Assembly (NCBI GenBank): GCA_012519565.1
Contig: JAAYPX010000007.1
Coordinates: 1 to 35,987, forward strand
Direction of reading: 5' to 3'
Origin: Clostridiales bacterium
GTDB lineage: Bacteria; Bacillota; Clostridia; Lachnospirales; Lachnospiraceae
DNA: 35,987 nucleotides
Shown: one piece after another, positions 18,367 through 28,403 of the stretch
How the letters are laid out: each line of letters opens with the position of its first letter
How positions within the stretch are numbered: position 1 is the stretch's first letter
Made by a program: the position numbers and the translations under genes
Notes under the pieces: generated by a model
What the model was told of the DNA's origin: nothing
The model's input: the letters and a program-made list of their open reading frames with translations, nothing else
Database searches by the model: none

Positions 18367-20805
18367 TTAAAATTGTTCCTCTTCCTTTTTGCGAAGTTTG
18401 ACTTTATATATGCTAATAATAACTTTTCTAGTAATAACACAAGCTATTAAAAAGAATACTACTTCAATACTAGCAAATAGCCATACTGGTAAGATGGGTT
18501 TTTTAGGCTCTGGTACTTGTGGTGCAAAAACATCATCATAATCAATATCAAAATCATCTTCCCATTTAAGTTCACCCATCACAAATTGTTCAAACTCCTC
18601 AGTTATGGAGAGCTCATCTCCGTTACTATCTTCAAATGTAATAGTTAACACACCTTTAGCTATACCTTCTACCAAAGGTATAACTTCAAACTCTTCATAA
18701 GAAGATGAACCAGCCGTTACATTACCAACAAGGAACATGCTGCCATCGGCTTTTACAAAATCACCACTGACTGTAGCAACCACATTGTTTAATGTGGATT
18801 TACCCATATTATAAAATTCAAAACTTAGAGTAGCAGGATTATTTACTTGTAGATCCCCATCCCAGGAATATACACTTACATAATCTACTACAGGTCGGTA
18901 ATTCTCCACCACTTGTAGATTAAGTTTTTCTGTCTTTGTTACTCCAATCTCTCCTGTCTCAGGATTGGTTGCAGCACCATCAAACTCATAATTTATCTTA
19001 ATATCAATTGGATAGGTTCCTGTGGATGCATCTGCCTTGACCTTAAGCTCTATTGTATTTTGAACAGATTGACCCGGAGTAATTTTATTTATAAAGAAAC
19101 TATTACCTCCTTGAGTGGGAGCAAATACATTCTCATTCTGCGTAATGGTTACAGTAATATTCTTTGCCACTGCTGAAGAGTGAGTATTATGTAAGTCAAA
19201 GGTAAAATTGAAAGTAGATCCTGCCTTAATCTGTTCAACATCAGTAGAGTATTGGCTAACAATTAGCTTAGGCATACTACTGGAATTCTCCGCTTCATTC
19301 TGAACATCAAGTATAGGTATTTTAATAGCCTCACCTTCAGGTTTTCCTTCATAGGTATATCTTATCTCCAAATGGTTTAAACCTTCGTTTATTTGATCTG
19401 ATACCATAAGAGGTATGGTTATTCTTTCCTTGGTACCACCCTTAAGCTCCTCTAAATATATATATGGCTTGGGGTTTCTTGGAATAAAAGTAGTATCTGA
19501 AAGATTATTTAAATAGATTTTTACATCTTTTATATCATACTGACTTTTATTTTCCATATCGAAGGAGACCTCTAGACTCTCTCCTGCCATAGGTTTAGCT
19601 GGCTTTTGGGTTACAGCATCAATAATAATATTTGGCTGAGTTAATATCTCCAAATATATTGTTTTACTGCTTGTTAAGGTCATTCCCAGTTCATTGGTAT
19701 AACTAATATTGAGCTTTAATTCATTTATTCCTCCTGTGATATCCTTGGATACTATTAGAGGTATCTTAACATCTACACTGTCATCTTTTCGTATATTCCT
19801 TACTTCTATTACATCGGTAAAATAATTTTTAATAAATTTATCTGCTCCAATACTAGATGGATCTACTGAGACTGCAACGTCATTTGCCATAGAACCACCA
19901 TAATTACGAATAGTTGCAATCAAGATAAAATCATCGCCAGGCCACAACTCGCCATTATAAGTAACACTGTCAATATCCAGTTTAGGTGCAATATCACCCT
20001 CAGCTACCTCTATTGAAATATTGTAGGTGTCAGTTAGTTCCGTTCCCGCTGCTGTCTTATAAGTAAAATCCACTGGAATAGTTACTACTCCAGTATTGGC
20101 TGTTGGTAAAATCCTTATGGGCAGTGTCACCGCATACTCTTGATTGGGCATCAAATCTCCAATCTTAATCTTCTCAGCTGTATATCTATTAACAATGCCA
20201 TTCTCACCATAATTTAACTTTATGTATATATTATGAGCCTTAATTTCACCTTCATTTTTAATATAAAATGATAGCTCTGTATCATTTCCCAAGTCCGCAT
20301 CCTTGCTGGACACCTTACTGATGGTTAGTTGTGCAGGAGACTTCTCCTCTGTTATTCTTAAATTAATATTTAGAGGAGTTGTTATAGTTGTAAAACCTTC
20401 TTTATCAGCAGAATAAGAATAAGCTTGATATGTAAACTTTAATGTAATAGGATAATATCCAATTTTGGCAGTATCATCAACTATAACATCAAATTTTACA
20501 GCAGTTGTAGCGTCTGCAGTTATACCCGTAGTCACATTATCATAATAGTACAACTGGGGTCTTGATATAGTAAATGGTGTATCGTCCTCTGTTTCTAAAC
20601 TTATCGATACATCAGCTAAATAAGACTTCAATGATTTTATTGGTATTGTTATAGTATTCTTCTCTCCCGGTTTCACAACCAAATCGACATTCTCAGTAGC
20701 TATAACAATAGAATTTTCAGCCTGCACTGTAATATCTTTGCCAAGCACTCCCATTCCCACTAGGAATATGGCAATCGCAGCAATAATGACTTTCTTCATC
20801 CTCAT
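18367..20805 (-). CDS. Large exported CARDB/NEW3 (COG1361-like) multi-Ig-domain protein with C-terminal TM anchor
   Basis: Signal peptide MRMKKVIIAAIAIFLVGMGVLG. Repeated modules of the type ...GEIKAHNIYIKL..., ...GGSMANDVAVSV..., ...NMGKSTLNNVVATV.... C-terminal VWLFASIEVVFFLIACVI TM. Confidence 0.85.
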   Translation of the reverse strand: MRMKKVIIAAIAIFLVGMGVLGKDITVQAENSIVIATENVDLVVKPGEKNTITIPIKSLKSYLADVSISLETEDDTPFTISRPQLYYYDNVTTGITADATTAVKFDVIVDDTAKIGYYPITLKFTYQAYSYSADKEGFTTITTPLNINLRITEEKSPAQLTISKVSSKDADLGNDTELSFYIKNEGEIKAHNIYIKLNYGENGIVNRYTAEKIKIGDLMPNQEYAVTLPIRILPTANTGVVTIPVDFTYKTAAGTELTDTYNISIEVAEGDIAPKLDIDSVTYNGELWPGDDFILIATIRNYGGSMANDVAVSVDPSSIGADKFIKNYFTDVIEVRNIRKDDSVDVKIPLIVSKDITGGINELKLNISYTNELGMTLTSSKTIYLEILTQPNIIIDAVTQKPAKPMAGESLEVSFDMENKSQYDIKDVKIYLNNLSDTTFIPRNPKPYIYLEELKGGTKERITIPLMVSDQINEGLNHLEIRYTYEGKPEGEAIKIPILDVQNEAENSSSMPKLIVSQYSTDVEQIKAGSTFNFTFDLHNTHSSAVAKNITVTITQNENVFAPTQGGNSFFINKITPGQSVQNTIELKVKADASTGTYPIDIKINYEFDGAATNPETGEIGVTKTEKLNLQVVENYRPVVDYVSVYSWDGDLQVNNPATLSFEFYNMGKSTLNNVVATVSGDFVKADGSMFLVGNVTAGSSSYEEFEVIPLVEGIAKGVLTITFEDSNGDELSITEEFEQFVMGELKWEDDFDIDYDDVFAPQVPEPKKPILPVWLFASIEVVFFLIACVITRKVIISIYKVKLRKKEEEQF

Positions 20806-20866
20806 TCTTATTCCCTCGACTTCCTTATAAAATTATTATTGTCTTAATCTTTATCATATTGTTTAT

Positions 20867-21727
20867 CTATGTCTCCAATGCTTCTGGACTGCTCAAAAGA
20901 TGAGGAGCCTGCCTTGTAATATCATCTTCCTCCTGCGATACAGCAGTTTCTTCCGTCATATCATTTAATTCTTCTATTGTAGATTGGGCAGTTTCAGATT
21001 GAGCACTTTCAGACTGGCCAGGCTTAGATGTAACTTCAATTTTTTCCACTCTACCATCTAGAATATGTATGATTTTATCTGCATATTCCGCCATACCTCT
21101 GTCATGGGTTACCATAACTATGGTCTGATTATTTTTCTTAGCCATATCTTTTATTAAATTCATTACCTCTCTAGAGGTCTTAGAATCCAGATTACCTGTA
21201 GGTTCATCGGCAAATACAATTTCGGGATTACCTACAAAGGCCCTAGCTATACCAACTCTCTGCTGTTGACCACCACTCATCTCTTTGGGCTTATGCTTCA
21301 TTCGCTCCCCTAAACCTACCTTAATTAATATATCCCTGGCCAACTTCCTTCTCTTCTTCTTTCTAACATGCTGAAACACCAAAGGTAACTCTACATTCTC
21401 CAAAGCAGTCATCGAATTTAAGAGGTTATAGGACTGAAAGACGAAACCCAGATGTCTTTGCCTAAACTTAGCAAGATTTCTTTCACTCATCTTCCCAATA
21501 TTCTTACCTTTAATATATATCTGCCCACTGGTAAGCTTTTCGATACCCGCCATTAAATTTAATAGAGTCGATTTTCCTGAACCTGATGCCCCAAAAAGGC
21601 AACAAAATTCACCCTTATTAATAGTAAAGCTGGCATTATCCACAGCAGTGATTCGCTCACTACCCATCCGGTATACCTTTCTAGCTTTTTTAACTTCTAT
21701 AATAACTTTTTCGGTCTTACTGTTCAT
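20867..21727 (-). CDS. ABC transporter ATP-binding protein, MacB/LolD-like
   Basis: GASGSGKSTLLNLMAGIEKLTSG, MSGGQQQRVGIARAFVGNPEIVFADEPTGNLDSKTS. C-terminal low-complexity extension (SESAQSETAQSTIEELND). Confidence 0.92.
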   Translation of the reverse strand: MNSKTEKVIIEVKKARKVYRMGSERITAVDNASFTINKGEFCCLFGASGSGKSTLLNLMAGIEKLTSGQIYIKGKNIGKMSERNLAKFRQRHLGFVFQSYNLLNSMTALENVELPLVFQHVRKKKRRKLARDILIKVGLGERMKHKPKEMSGGQQQRVGIARAFVGNPEIVFADEPTGNLDSKTSREVMNLIKDMAKKNNQTIVMVTHDRGMAEYADKIIHILDGRVEKIEVTSKPGQSESAQSETAQSTIEELNDMTEETAVSQEEDDITRQAPHLLSSPEALET

Positions 21728-21906
21728 TTTAGCACCTTCCTAATGCGACATGAAATCTCACCGCTTCTTTATTACGATACATAAAAAATCTTAAATAATA
21801 GCTAATATTATCTTAAGTTTTTCTTACAATTTAACCCCACTTTCATTAATTCATTTAATTACTTAATTATACTATATTTTTGTAATTAAGTAAATTATTC
21901 TCTGTT

Positions 21907-24498
21907 TTAAAAAAGCATTCCAATATTTAAGATTAATCTCCTCCCTATAGATAGATTGCTTTTTAGCTTGCTCCACAGTTCTCTATAAAACTTCTCTACC
22001 TGTTGTAATTCAGTTAAACTTATGCCTTCTCTACCATAACGGGCTTTCCTGGCTATTTCAATGCAAGACAATAAGTCACTCTCATTAATATAGGCATACT
22101 GACCCTCTATCTGGTCTGCTTCTGCTGCATCCTCCAAACTTATTTTATCCTTGGATATAAGGTTAAGGAGAATAAATACCTTCTCTATATCACTATATAG
22201 ATATAAGGCTTTTTTATTATAATTACCGTATGCAGAATTTAGATTTTTTCTACGGAATATAATACGGCTTACCAATACAATTATTAATCCCAATAAGAAT
22301 ACAGCCAATATACTGGCAACTGATAAAAGATTAGATGCCTTATCATCTAATTGCTTCATAGCCTCATGTTCAATTTGCCTATCTGTTTCTCTGGGCAGAT
22401 CTGTTGGTTCTAAGATATCAGTTGGCTCTGGAGCAGCAGTGGGATCAGGAGTGATTGTTAAGGTTGGTGTCAAGCTGCTGGCATCTTCTATTTCATCTTG
22501 TAATAATAACATATCCTCCATAGCCTCTATTGTTCCCTGCACAGCAGATGAAGGCGTGAATTCGATTGGTACCCATCCGCATCCATTAATATATACTTCT
22601 ACCCAAGCGTGGGCGTTATAATCGCTAACAATATACTCTCCATATTCAACCTTCTGGTCCATATAATTAGAATTAGAATAGGTCCTTACATCCTGCTGAC
22701 CTAAATTATTACTCTCCGGGATATTGCCAAGGGCATAACCTTCTACATAGCGGGCAGGAATACCCATGGCTCGTAATATAAGGGTAGCTGCTGAGGCATA
22801 ATGGGCACAATAGCCTAATTTATTTTCATAAAGAAAATACTCTACAAAATCCTCCCCCTGCGGTAGCAAGCCAGGACTTAATGTATATTCAGTACTATTA
22901 TGAAGATAATATTGTACATACTTAATACGTTCCAGCAAACTAGAAGCGTCATTGCGGTCATAGGACATGGAAAAATCATTCTTTAACTGCTCTAATCCTC
23001 TTTCAGGAAGCTTGGTATAGACATCATAGACATAATCCTGATACATTTTCTCAAATTTTATATAATTACTATCCCTTAGATTAAGATTGGGATACCAACT
23101 AGAGCCATAATTATCTTCTATCAATAGATTATAATAAAACATCAGTTCATAAGTATTCTTCCTGCGAACAGGCTTAGCATAAAGATCATCCCTATATTCC
23201 ATATCATCTCTTTTATTAAAGTCTGTAAAATACGGAGCATAGATAAAATCTCTATTGGCATTTATATATTCAATTAGAATCTTACCCTCTTTGAAGCCAT
23301 ATAATCCCTCTGGAAGTGTAAGCCCCTTGTTATACTCCCTAGAGTTATCAAGTATAGAAATGCTTTTTAAAAGCCATGGGATTTGATTCACAGGCCTAAT
23401 ATCCCCATTGGGTATTTTCTTTAGTAAATCTTCATACTTATTTCTAACCTCTTGGGAGGCTTCCGTCCATCTATCCCCCATATACTCTAGGCCCACATAC
23501 CCCTTCAAATACATACCTTTGCCAATAGCCTCCTTGGGCATTCTAAGATGTAAATGCTCTTGCCCTGTATATCTGACTTCCCCTACTCTGCCTAATAGGC
23601 CTCCTCTTAACCCTCCATAGGACTTATCCTTTTCAACCGTTATCTTCCAATCGCTAAACTGATTTGATATATCATCAAAGTTAAGCTCAGTTAGAAAAGT
23701 TTGCAATTCTTCCTTCTTCTCAGGTATATAGGTTACCTTGTAATAATCCTCTGGAGCAAATAGGAGTCTTATAATTGCCATTATTCCTAAGCTAATAGCG
23801 CACAGCAGGATGGCAACATTTGTATTAACCCTTTCAGCATTTATTCTCTCTGCCTTCTGCATACTATGAAATCTTGGCCCCTGCAGCTTTAGCATAAATA
23901 ATAAAACAATCATTAATGTTATCAGATAAACACCTGAAGGTACTAAGCCAACCAAAAAATTGGGCGCCACTGGTATTATCATAATTACAACACAAAGATT
24001 AATCATCCATCCCCGTAACATAGACATGGTAAGAAGAGCAATAATTGGTATCATTATTGCTATGATAACTAGGGTGACATCCTCATACATACGGCTGTAA
24101 TCAGCTACATATTTTATAATATTAACTTCATAGTAATCATTAATTTTATTTATAGCAAAATTTTCAAAGATATAAAAACCATTTTCAAACTGTTTCCATC
24201 TCTTACTTAGAAAAAAGGCGTAGACCAGTAGTAGAGATAATATCTTCCATATGCCATAGGCTTTCCCTCTAAATAGAAAATACATTATTAGGCAGGCAAT
24301 AAAGGCCACCGCATTTAAACTAATAAATGACACTGGAAGATCAAAGGTCTCTACTAAAATAGAAATTATTGACCAATTCCCCATAAAGATAGCAATAAAT
24401 TGGGTGAACATTAAATATAAGGGGTATCGCCCCCCTTTAGAATTTATACTATTTAGATTAGCTTTGATGCTTATACCATCCTTCATGCTATAGCTCAT
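21907..24498 (-). CDS. Transglutaminase-like membrane protein (TgpA-like)
   Basis: N-terminal multi-TM region. Transglutaminase core LGYCAHYASAATLILRAMGIPARYVEGYALG...AHAWVEVYINGCGWVPIEFTPS. Pro/Thr linker and another TM at the C-terminus. Confidence 0.9.
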   Translation of the reverse strand: MSYSMKDGISIKANLNSINSKGGRYPLYLMFTQFIAIFMGNWSIISILVETFDLPVSFISLNAVAFIACLIMYFLFRGKAYGIWKILSLLLVYAFFLSKRWKQFENGFYIFENFAINKINDYYEVNIIKYVADYSRMYEDVTLVIIAIMIPIIALLTMSMLRGWMINLCVVIMIIPVAPNFLVGLVPSGVYLITLMIVLLFMLKLQGPRFHSMQKAERINAERVNTNVAILLCAISLGIMAIIRLLFAPEDYYKVTYIPEKKEELQTFLTELNFDDISNQFSDWKITVEKDKSYGGLRGGLLGRVGEVRYTGQEHLHLRMPKEAIGKGMYLKGYVGLEYMGDRWTEASQEVRNKYEDLLKKIPNGDIRPVNQIPWLLKSISILDNSREYNKGLTLPEGLYGFKEGKILIEYINANRDFIYAPYFTDFNKRDDMEYRDDLYAKPVRRKNTYELMFYYNLLIEDNYGSSWYPNLNLRDSNYIKFEKMYQDYVYDVYTKLPERGLEQLKNDFSMSYDRNDASSLLERIKYVQYYLHNSTEYTLSPGLLPQGEDFVEYFLYENKLGYCAHYASAATLILRAMGIPARYVEGYALGNIPESNNLGQQDVRTYSNSNYMDQKVEYGEYIVSDYNAHAWVEVYINGCGWVPIEFTPSSAVQGTIEAMEDMLLLQDEIEDASSLTPTLTITPDPTAAPEPTDILEPTDLPRETDRQIEHEAMKQLDDKASNLLSVASILAVFLLGLIIVLVSRIIFRRKNLNSAYGNYNKKALYLYSDIEKVFILLNLISKDKISLEDAAEADQIEGQYAYINESDLLSCIEIARKARYGREGISLTELQQVEKFYRELWSKLKSNLSIGRRLILNIGMLF

Positions 24499-24512
24499 AG
24501 ATTACCACCACT

Positions 24513-25748
24513 TTAAAATAAATTTAGCTGTTCAATATTCTCCTTTAAATTTTCAATATACACTGGAACGATATGAATATCCATATTATCTAGTAAATCA
24601 CTAATCTCTTGTCTAAGCCGTGGCTTAGAATAATTATTCTCAACTTCTTCTAAATCAGTAGCTTCCTGAACATGGATAATAGATCCTCCTTTAACATTAA
24701 GCCCAGACAGAGAATACAGCTCTTTATTGTCAACCATACTAGTAATATAGTAAAAGTTGGTATAATAATCATGGGGAAACTCTGAGACATATTGTAAAAT
24801 CACATCATTATTGGCTGAGTTTGATGCCATTAACAATAAATTACCTGTGGCTTCATATAGGTCTTTTTCATTCTCAATTCGAACCCTATGGCATGTTTTG
24901 TTGTGATTATCATACCAAGCAAGATAATGAACTACTCCATTTATCATGTAAGTAAAAGAAAGGGACAAAGCACTTTCCAAAAGTCCGTCCATATATGCAA
25001 TAAGCTCTTTATCTTCTGGTACTTTAAGATCCATAAAAATCAAAATATTACAATTAATAGGATCGCTGAATTCTTTGATCATCAACTGATTCTGCTTTAT
25101 ACTTAATTTCCAATGTATCTTCTGCATCTTATCCCCTTCCCTGTATTCACGAATATCAAATACTTCAGAAGGGTCATCCCCGCCTCTGCTGTTAGAATAA
25201 ATCTCACTTTCCACTGGAATAGTTGTTTGATAGCCTAAATCTGGATTTAATACTTCGTAGAAGCTGGGTAAAATAGACACATTTATATCCCTTTTTATTC
25301 TTTTATTAATAGAAAAAACTTTGAAATAATCATATAGTTTTATATTTTTAAGGGATATAGCTATATTACCTATATAGTTTGAGCTGATATCTAAAGTAAG
25401 GGTACTATCTTTCAAGGGGCTAACAGAAGTAATATAGGTGTATTTGCTTATCTTTTTTGTCAATGTATTACCTAATGTAAGAACAATTTTAACATTGGCA
25501 ATTGGAAAAATAGTAGGATTGTGCAGCTGTACTAACAAAGGACTAGGTTCCCCTTTGCCCACTACATAGGAAGTGGTTATTAACTGAGCCTTTATCCTCC
25601 CTTTAATATACATATGGATACCTAAAGATACTAAAGGAAGAAGTAAGATGGTCATAAAAATAAGCAGCATAATATATTCATTATAAAGTATAGATAAAAC
25701 CCAGGATATTATCAGTAATAATAAATACTTTATTTTATTTCTAAACAT
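24513..25748 (-). CDS. DUF58 domain-containing protein
   Basis: FDIREYREGDKMQKIHWKLSIKQNQLMIKEFSDP is the DUF58 core. N-terminal TM pair; between MoxR and TGase genes. Confidence 0.9.
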   Translation of the reverse strand: MFRNKIKYLLLLIISWVLSILYNEYIMLLIFMTILLLPLVSLGIHMYIKGRIKAQLITTSYVVGKGEPSPLLVQLHNPTIFPIANVKIVLTLGNTLTKKISKYTYITSVSPLKDSTLTLDISSNYIGNIAISLKNIKLYDYFKVFSINKRIKRDINVSILPSFYEVLNPDLGYQTTIPVESEIYSNSRGGDDPSEVFDIREYREGDKMQKIHWKLSIKQNQLMIKEFSDPINCNILIFMDLKVPEDKELIAYMDGLLESALSLSFTYMINGVVHYLAWYDNHNKTCHRVRIENEKDLYEATGNLLLMASNSANNDVILQYVSEFPHDYYTNFYYITSMVDNKELYSLSGLNVKGGSIIHVQEATDLEEVENNYSKPRLRQEISDLLDNMDIHIVPVYIENLKENIEQLNLF

Positions 25749-25787
25749 GGTTCACCTGTACCTTTCAGGTTCAATTCTTACCTAACA

Positions 25788-26735
25788 TTACCTATTACTA
25801 AGTCTTGGTGGCCTTACCATCTTCAATATATCATCTAAAAGGTTGTCCACAGTTACATTATTTACCCTGGCTTTGGCCTTTAATATCATTCTGTGGGAGA
25901 CAACATCTTTAAAAACATACTGAACATCCTGTGGTATAGCAAAATCTCTATCATTTAAAAATGCTGTTGCTTTGACCATATTCATTAAGGCTAAGGATCC
26001 TCTTGGGCTAACACCTAATTCAATCAGAGGATTCTCCCTGGTTTTTTGCACCAGATTGGTAATGTATTCATAGATAGAATCATGGATATATACTGATTCT
26101 ACACTTTTTTGCATATGCAAGATTTCAGCTCCATCGGCAACTTGGACAACCTTATTTAGTGGATTAGTATTCTGCCTTTCTTTCAGCAATGTAATCTCAC
26201 TCTTTATATCCGGATATCCCATGGTTAACCTAATCATAAAGCGGTCTAGTTGTGATTCTGGTAGCATCTGTGTTCCTACAGACCCAATAGGATTTTGTGT
26301 CGCAATTACAAGGAAAGGTTTTGGCACTTCTCTTGTTATACTGTCTACAGTTACTTTCCCTTCCTCCATAACCTCCAGTAAGGCAGACTGTGTCTTAGAG
26401 GATGTCCTATTGATCTCATCTGCTAGAAACAGATTACACATAATTGCTCCAGGTCTATATTGATAGCTTTCCCCATCCATATCTAATAGGTGAAAACCAA
26501 CCACATCTGTAGGTAGTACATCTGGGGTAAATTGTAAACGATTATGTTCTAAAGCCATGGCTTTGGAGAAGGCTAGGGCCAAGGTGGTCTTTCCTACACC
26601 AGGGTTATCCTCCAGCAGAATATGCCCCTTAGCCAGAATGGCAGTTAGTACTTTGATAATAATATTATTTTTCCCGATAACAACTTTATTTACTTCATTC
26701 ATTATTAATCTAGCTTTATCAGCGTATAAAACCAT
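25788..26735 (-). CDS. MoxR-family AAA ATPase
   Basis: EDNPGVGKTTLALAFSKAM, LADEINRTSSKTQSALLEVMEEGKVTVD, ATQNPIGSVGTQMLPESQLDRFM. The tracked ORF starts at 26834, but ATG 26735 with GGGAG upstream is the likely start. Confidence 0.92.
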   Translation of the reverse strand: MVLYADKARLIMNEVNKVVIGKNNIIIKVLTAILAKGHILLEDNPGVGKTTLALAFSKAMALEHNRLQFTPDVLPTDVVGFHLLDMDGESYQYRPGAIMCNLFLADEINRTSSKTQSALLEVMEEGKVTVDSITREVPKPFLVIATQNPIGSVGTQMLPESQLDRFMIRLTMGYPDIKSEITLLKERQNTNPLNKVVQVADGAEILHMQKSVESVYIHDSIYEYITNLVQKTRENPLIELGVSPRGSLALMNMVKATAFLNDRDFAIPQDVQYVFKDVVSHRMILKAKARVNNVTVDNLLDDILKMVRPPRLSNR

Positions 26736-26975
26736 AATATTCTCCCGTCTATCATAAATAATTATTGTACATTTCTCACTTATGATGAACATTATATCAT
26801 ATTTATGGCAGATTACAATTATCTCTCTTGCCATTCCATCCTATATTATAGGATGTTTTTACATATGTAAACTCTATAAAATTATGTTGTTTTTGTGAAA
26901 TAACGGTTTTAATATTGACTTATGGACAGAAATGATTAAAATTAATTTGAGGATATTACACGGGAGGTAGCAAAT

Positions 26976-28076
26976 TTGAACAATTCAAAAAAGACAATTA
27001 AATATCGTGAACCAAAAAAACAAGAGAGGAAACCAATCAATCCAAAGATTTGGTTAATCACTGGAATTGCTCTTGTTGTATTGTTAATTGCATCTATTTT
27101 ATTTGATCAATTATATAAGAGAAAAATTTTTACTATAGATGGTGATGATTACTATCTAGAAGACTTAACTTATTATATTAATGTGGTTGAATCAAATTAT
27201 GCTTATTTAGATCAATACTACGGACAGCTTTTTGGAACATCATATTGGAATATGGCTGCCGATGCAAATTCCGGTACCACTATGAGAGATGCCGCAAGGG
27301 ATGAAGCTATTGAAACGGCACTTTACTATGAAATCCTATATCGGGAAGCTATGACAGATGGATATGAAATCACTGAAGATGAGGAACAGACAATAGCAGA
27401 TCAGGTGGATCTACTAGTTAATGAGCAATATTCTGATAAGATGATAAAACATAATGGCTTTACCAAGGAGTACTTGACTGAAGTATTTAGTAAGATGGCA
27501 ATTGTTGATCGATATAAGGCAGATATAATTAATTCTTTAGATATCGATCAGGAAGCAATTAAAGCCACCTTCGACTATGAAGATTATCATGAATATGAGA
27601 TTGATACCCTTTTTATACCTGCATCAAAAAGTGATGAGGAAGGAAATCAGCTTACCTTAACCGATGATGAAAAAGCCCAGCTTCGCCAAAAGCTTGGTAA
27701 TTACTATGATGATGCCCTAACTAGTGAGGACTGGTCTGAGCTGCTGCCTGAAGATGAAGAGGAAGTAAAATATAATAATTTAAAATTCTATGAAAGTAGC
27801 TCCACTTTCTCAGATGAAACCAAAGCCATGATCTTGGCTATGGAAAATGGAGACATCAGCGATATTATCGAAGAAAGTAATGGTTACTATATTATTAAGA
27901 TGGTTAATAATAGATCTACAGACAGCTATGATGCTGCTATAAATCAAGCTATTAGGGAAGAGGAAAACAAAAAATTCCAAGAAGAATATGATGTAATTAA
28001 AAATAATTACGACTATAAAATTTATAAGAGCGGTGTGAAATCTTTATACATGGGACAGGTTACTTTAGTTGATTAA
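26976..28076 (+). CDS. Membrane-anchored SurA/PrsA-like foldase (peptidyl-prolyl isomerase-like)
   Basis: N-terminal TM. SurA_N-like helical region and C-terminal rotamase-like end (MILAMENGDISDIIEESNGYYIIKMVNNRS). TTG start after cgggaggt RBS. Confidence 0.65.
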   Translation: MNNSKKTIKYREPKKQERKPINPKIWLITGIALVVLLIASILFDQLYKRKIFTIDGDDYYLEDLTYYINVVESNYAYLDQYYGQLFGTSYWNMAADANSGTTMRDAARDEAIETALYYEILYREAMTDGYEITEDEEQTIADQVDLLVNEQYSDKMIKHNGFTKEYLTEVFSKMAIVDRYKADIINSLDIDQEAIKATFDYEDYHEYEIDTLFIPASKSDEEGNQLTLTDDEKAQLRQKLGNYYDDALTSEDWSELLPEDEEEVKYNNLKFYESSSTFSDETKAMILAMENGDISDIIEESNGYYIIKMVNNRSTDSYDAAINQAIREEENKKFQEEYDVIKNNYDYKIYKSGVKSLYMGQVTLVD

Positions 28077-28088
28077 TTTTTATTTTTT

Positions 28089-28118
28089 GCATATTTTCTC
28101 CTATTATAGTCATACTAA
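28089..28118 (+). promoter_or_regulatory. Sigma-E-like (sporulation) promoter candidate
   Basis: -35 GCATATTT (28089-28096), 14-bp spacer, -10 CATACTAA (28111-28118), compared with the recalled sigma-E consensus kmATATTT-N14-CATACAnT. Confidence 0.55.
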
Positions 28119-28146
28119 AAGTGATAGATGATTTATAAAGGAGATT

Positions 28147-28302
28147 ATGATGGCAAAAAACAAACACAATAATTATAAGAATTCTAAAAACAAGAATTCT
28201 AGCAATAACTCCAGTCGCAATAAGGCAAAAAACGTGGCTAAAAACACCCATGCTGAAGTTCCAGATAATGAGGAAGGACGTAGTGGTCCAGGCGGAAACT
28301 AA
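28147..28302 (+). CDS. Small Asn/Lys-rich protein (51 aa), possible spore protein
   Basis: ATGATG start after aaaggag (28137-28143). Reads MMAKNKHNNYKNSKNKNSSNNSSRNKAKNVAKNTHAEVPDNEEGRSGPGGN*. Followed by a terminator. Too short for the supplied ORF track. Confidence 0.7.
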   Translation: MMAKNKHNNYKNSKNKNSSNNSSRNKAKNVAKNTHAEVPDNEEGRSGPGGN

Positions 28303-28323
28303 TTAATAATATTCTATAAAATT

Positions 28324-28367
28324 AAAACCAGCAGTTACAGATTGATAATCTTATAACTGTTGGTTTT
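28324..28367 (+). terminator. Terminator after the 51-aa gene
   Basis: aaaaccagcagtta / taactgttggtttt inverted repeat followed by attttattatt. Confidence 0.7.
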
Positions 28368-28403
28368 ATTTTATTATTTCAACATAAATAATTATAGATG
28401 CAA

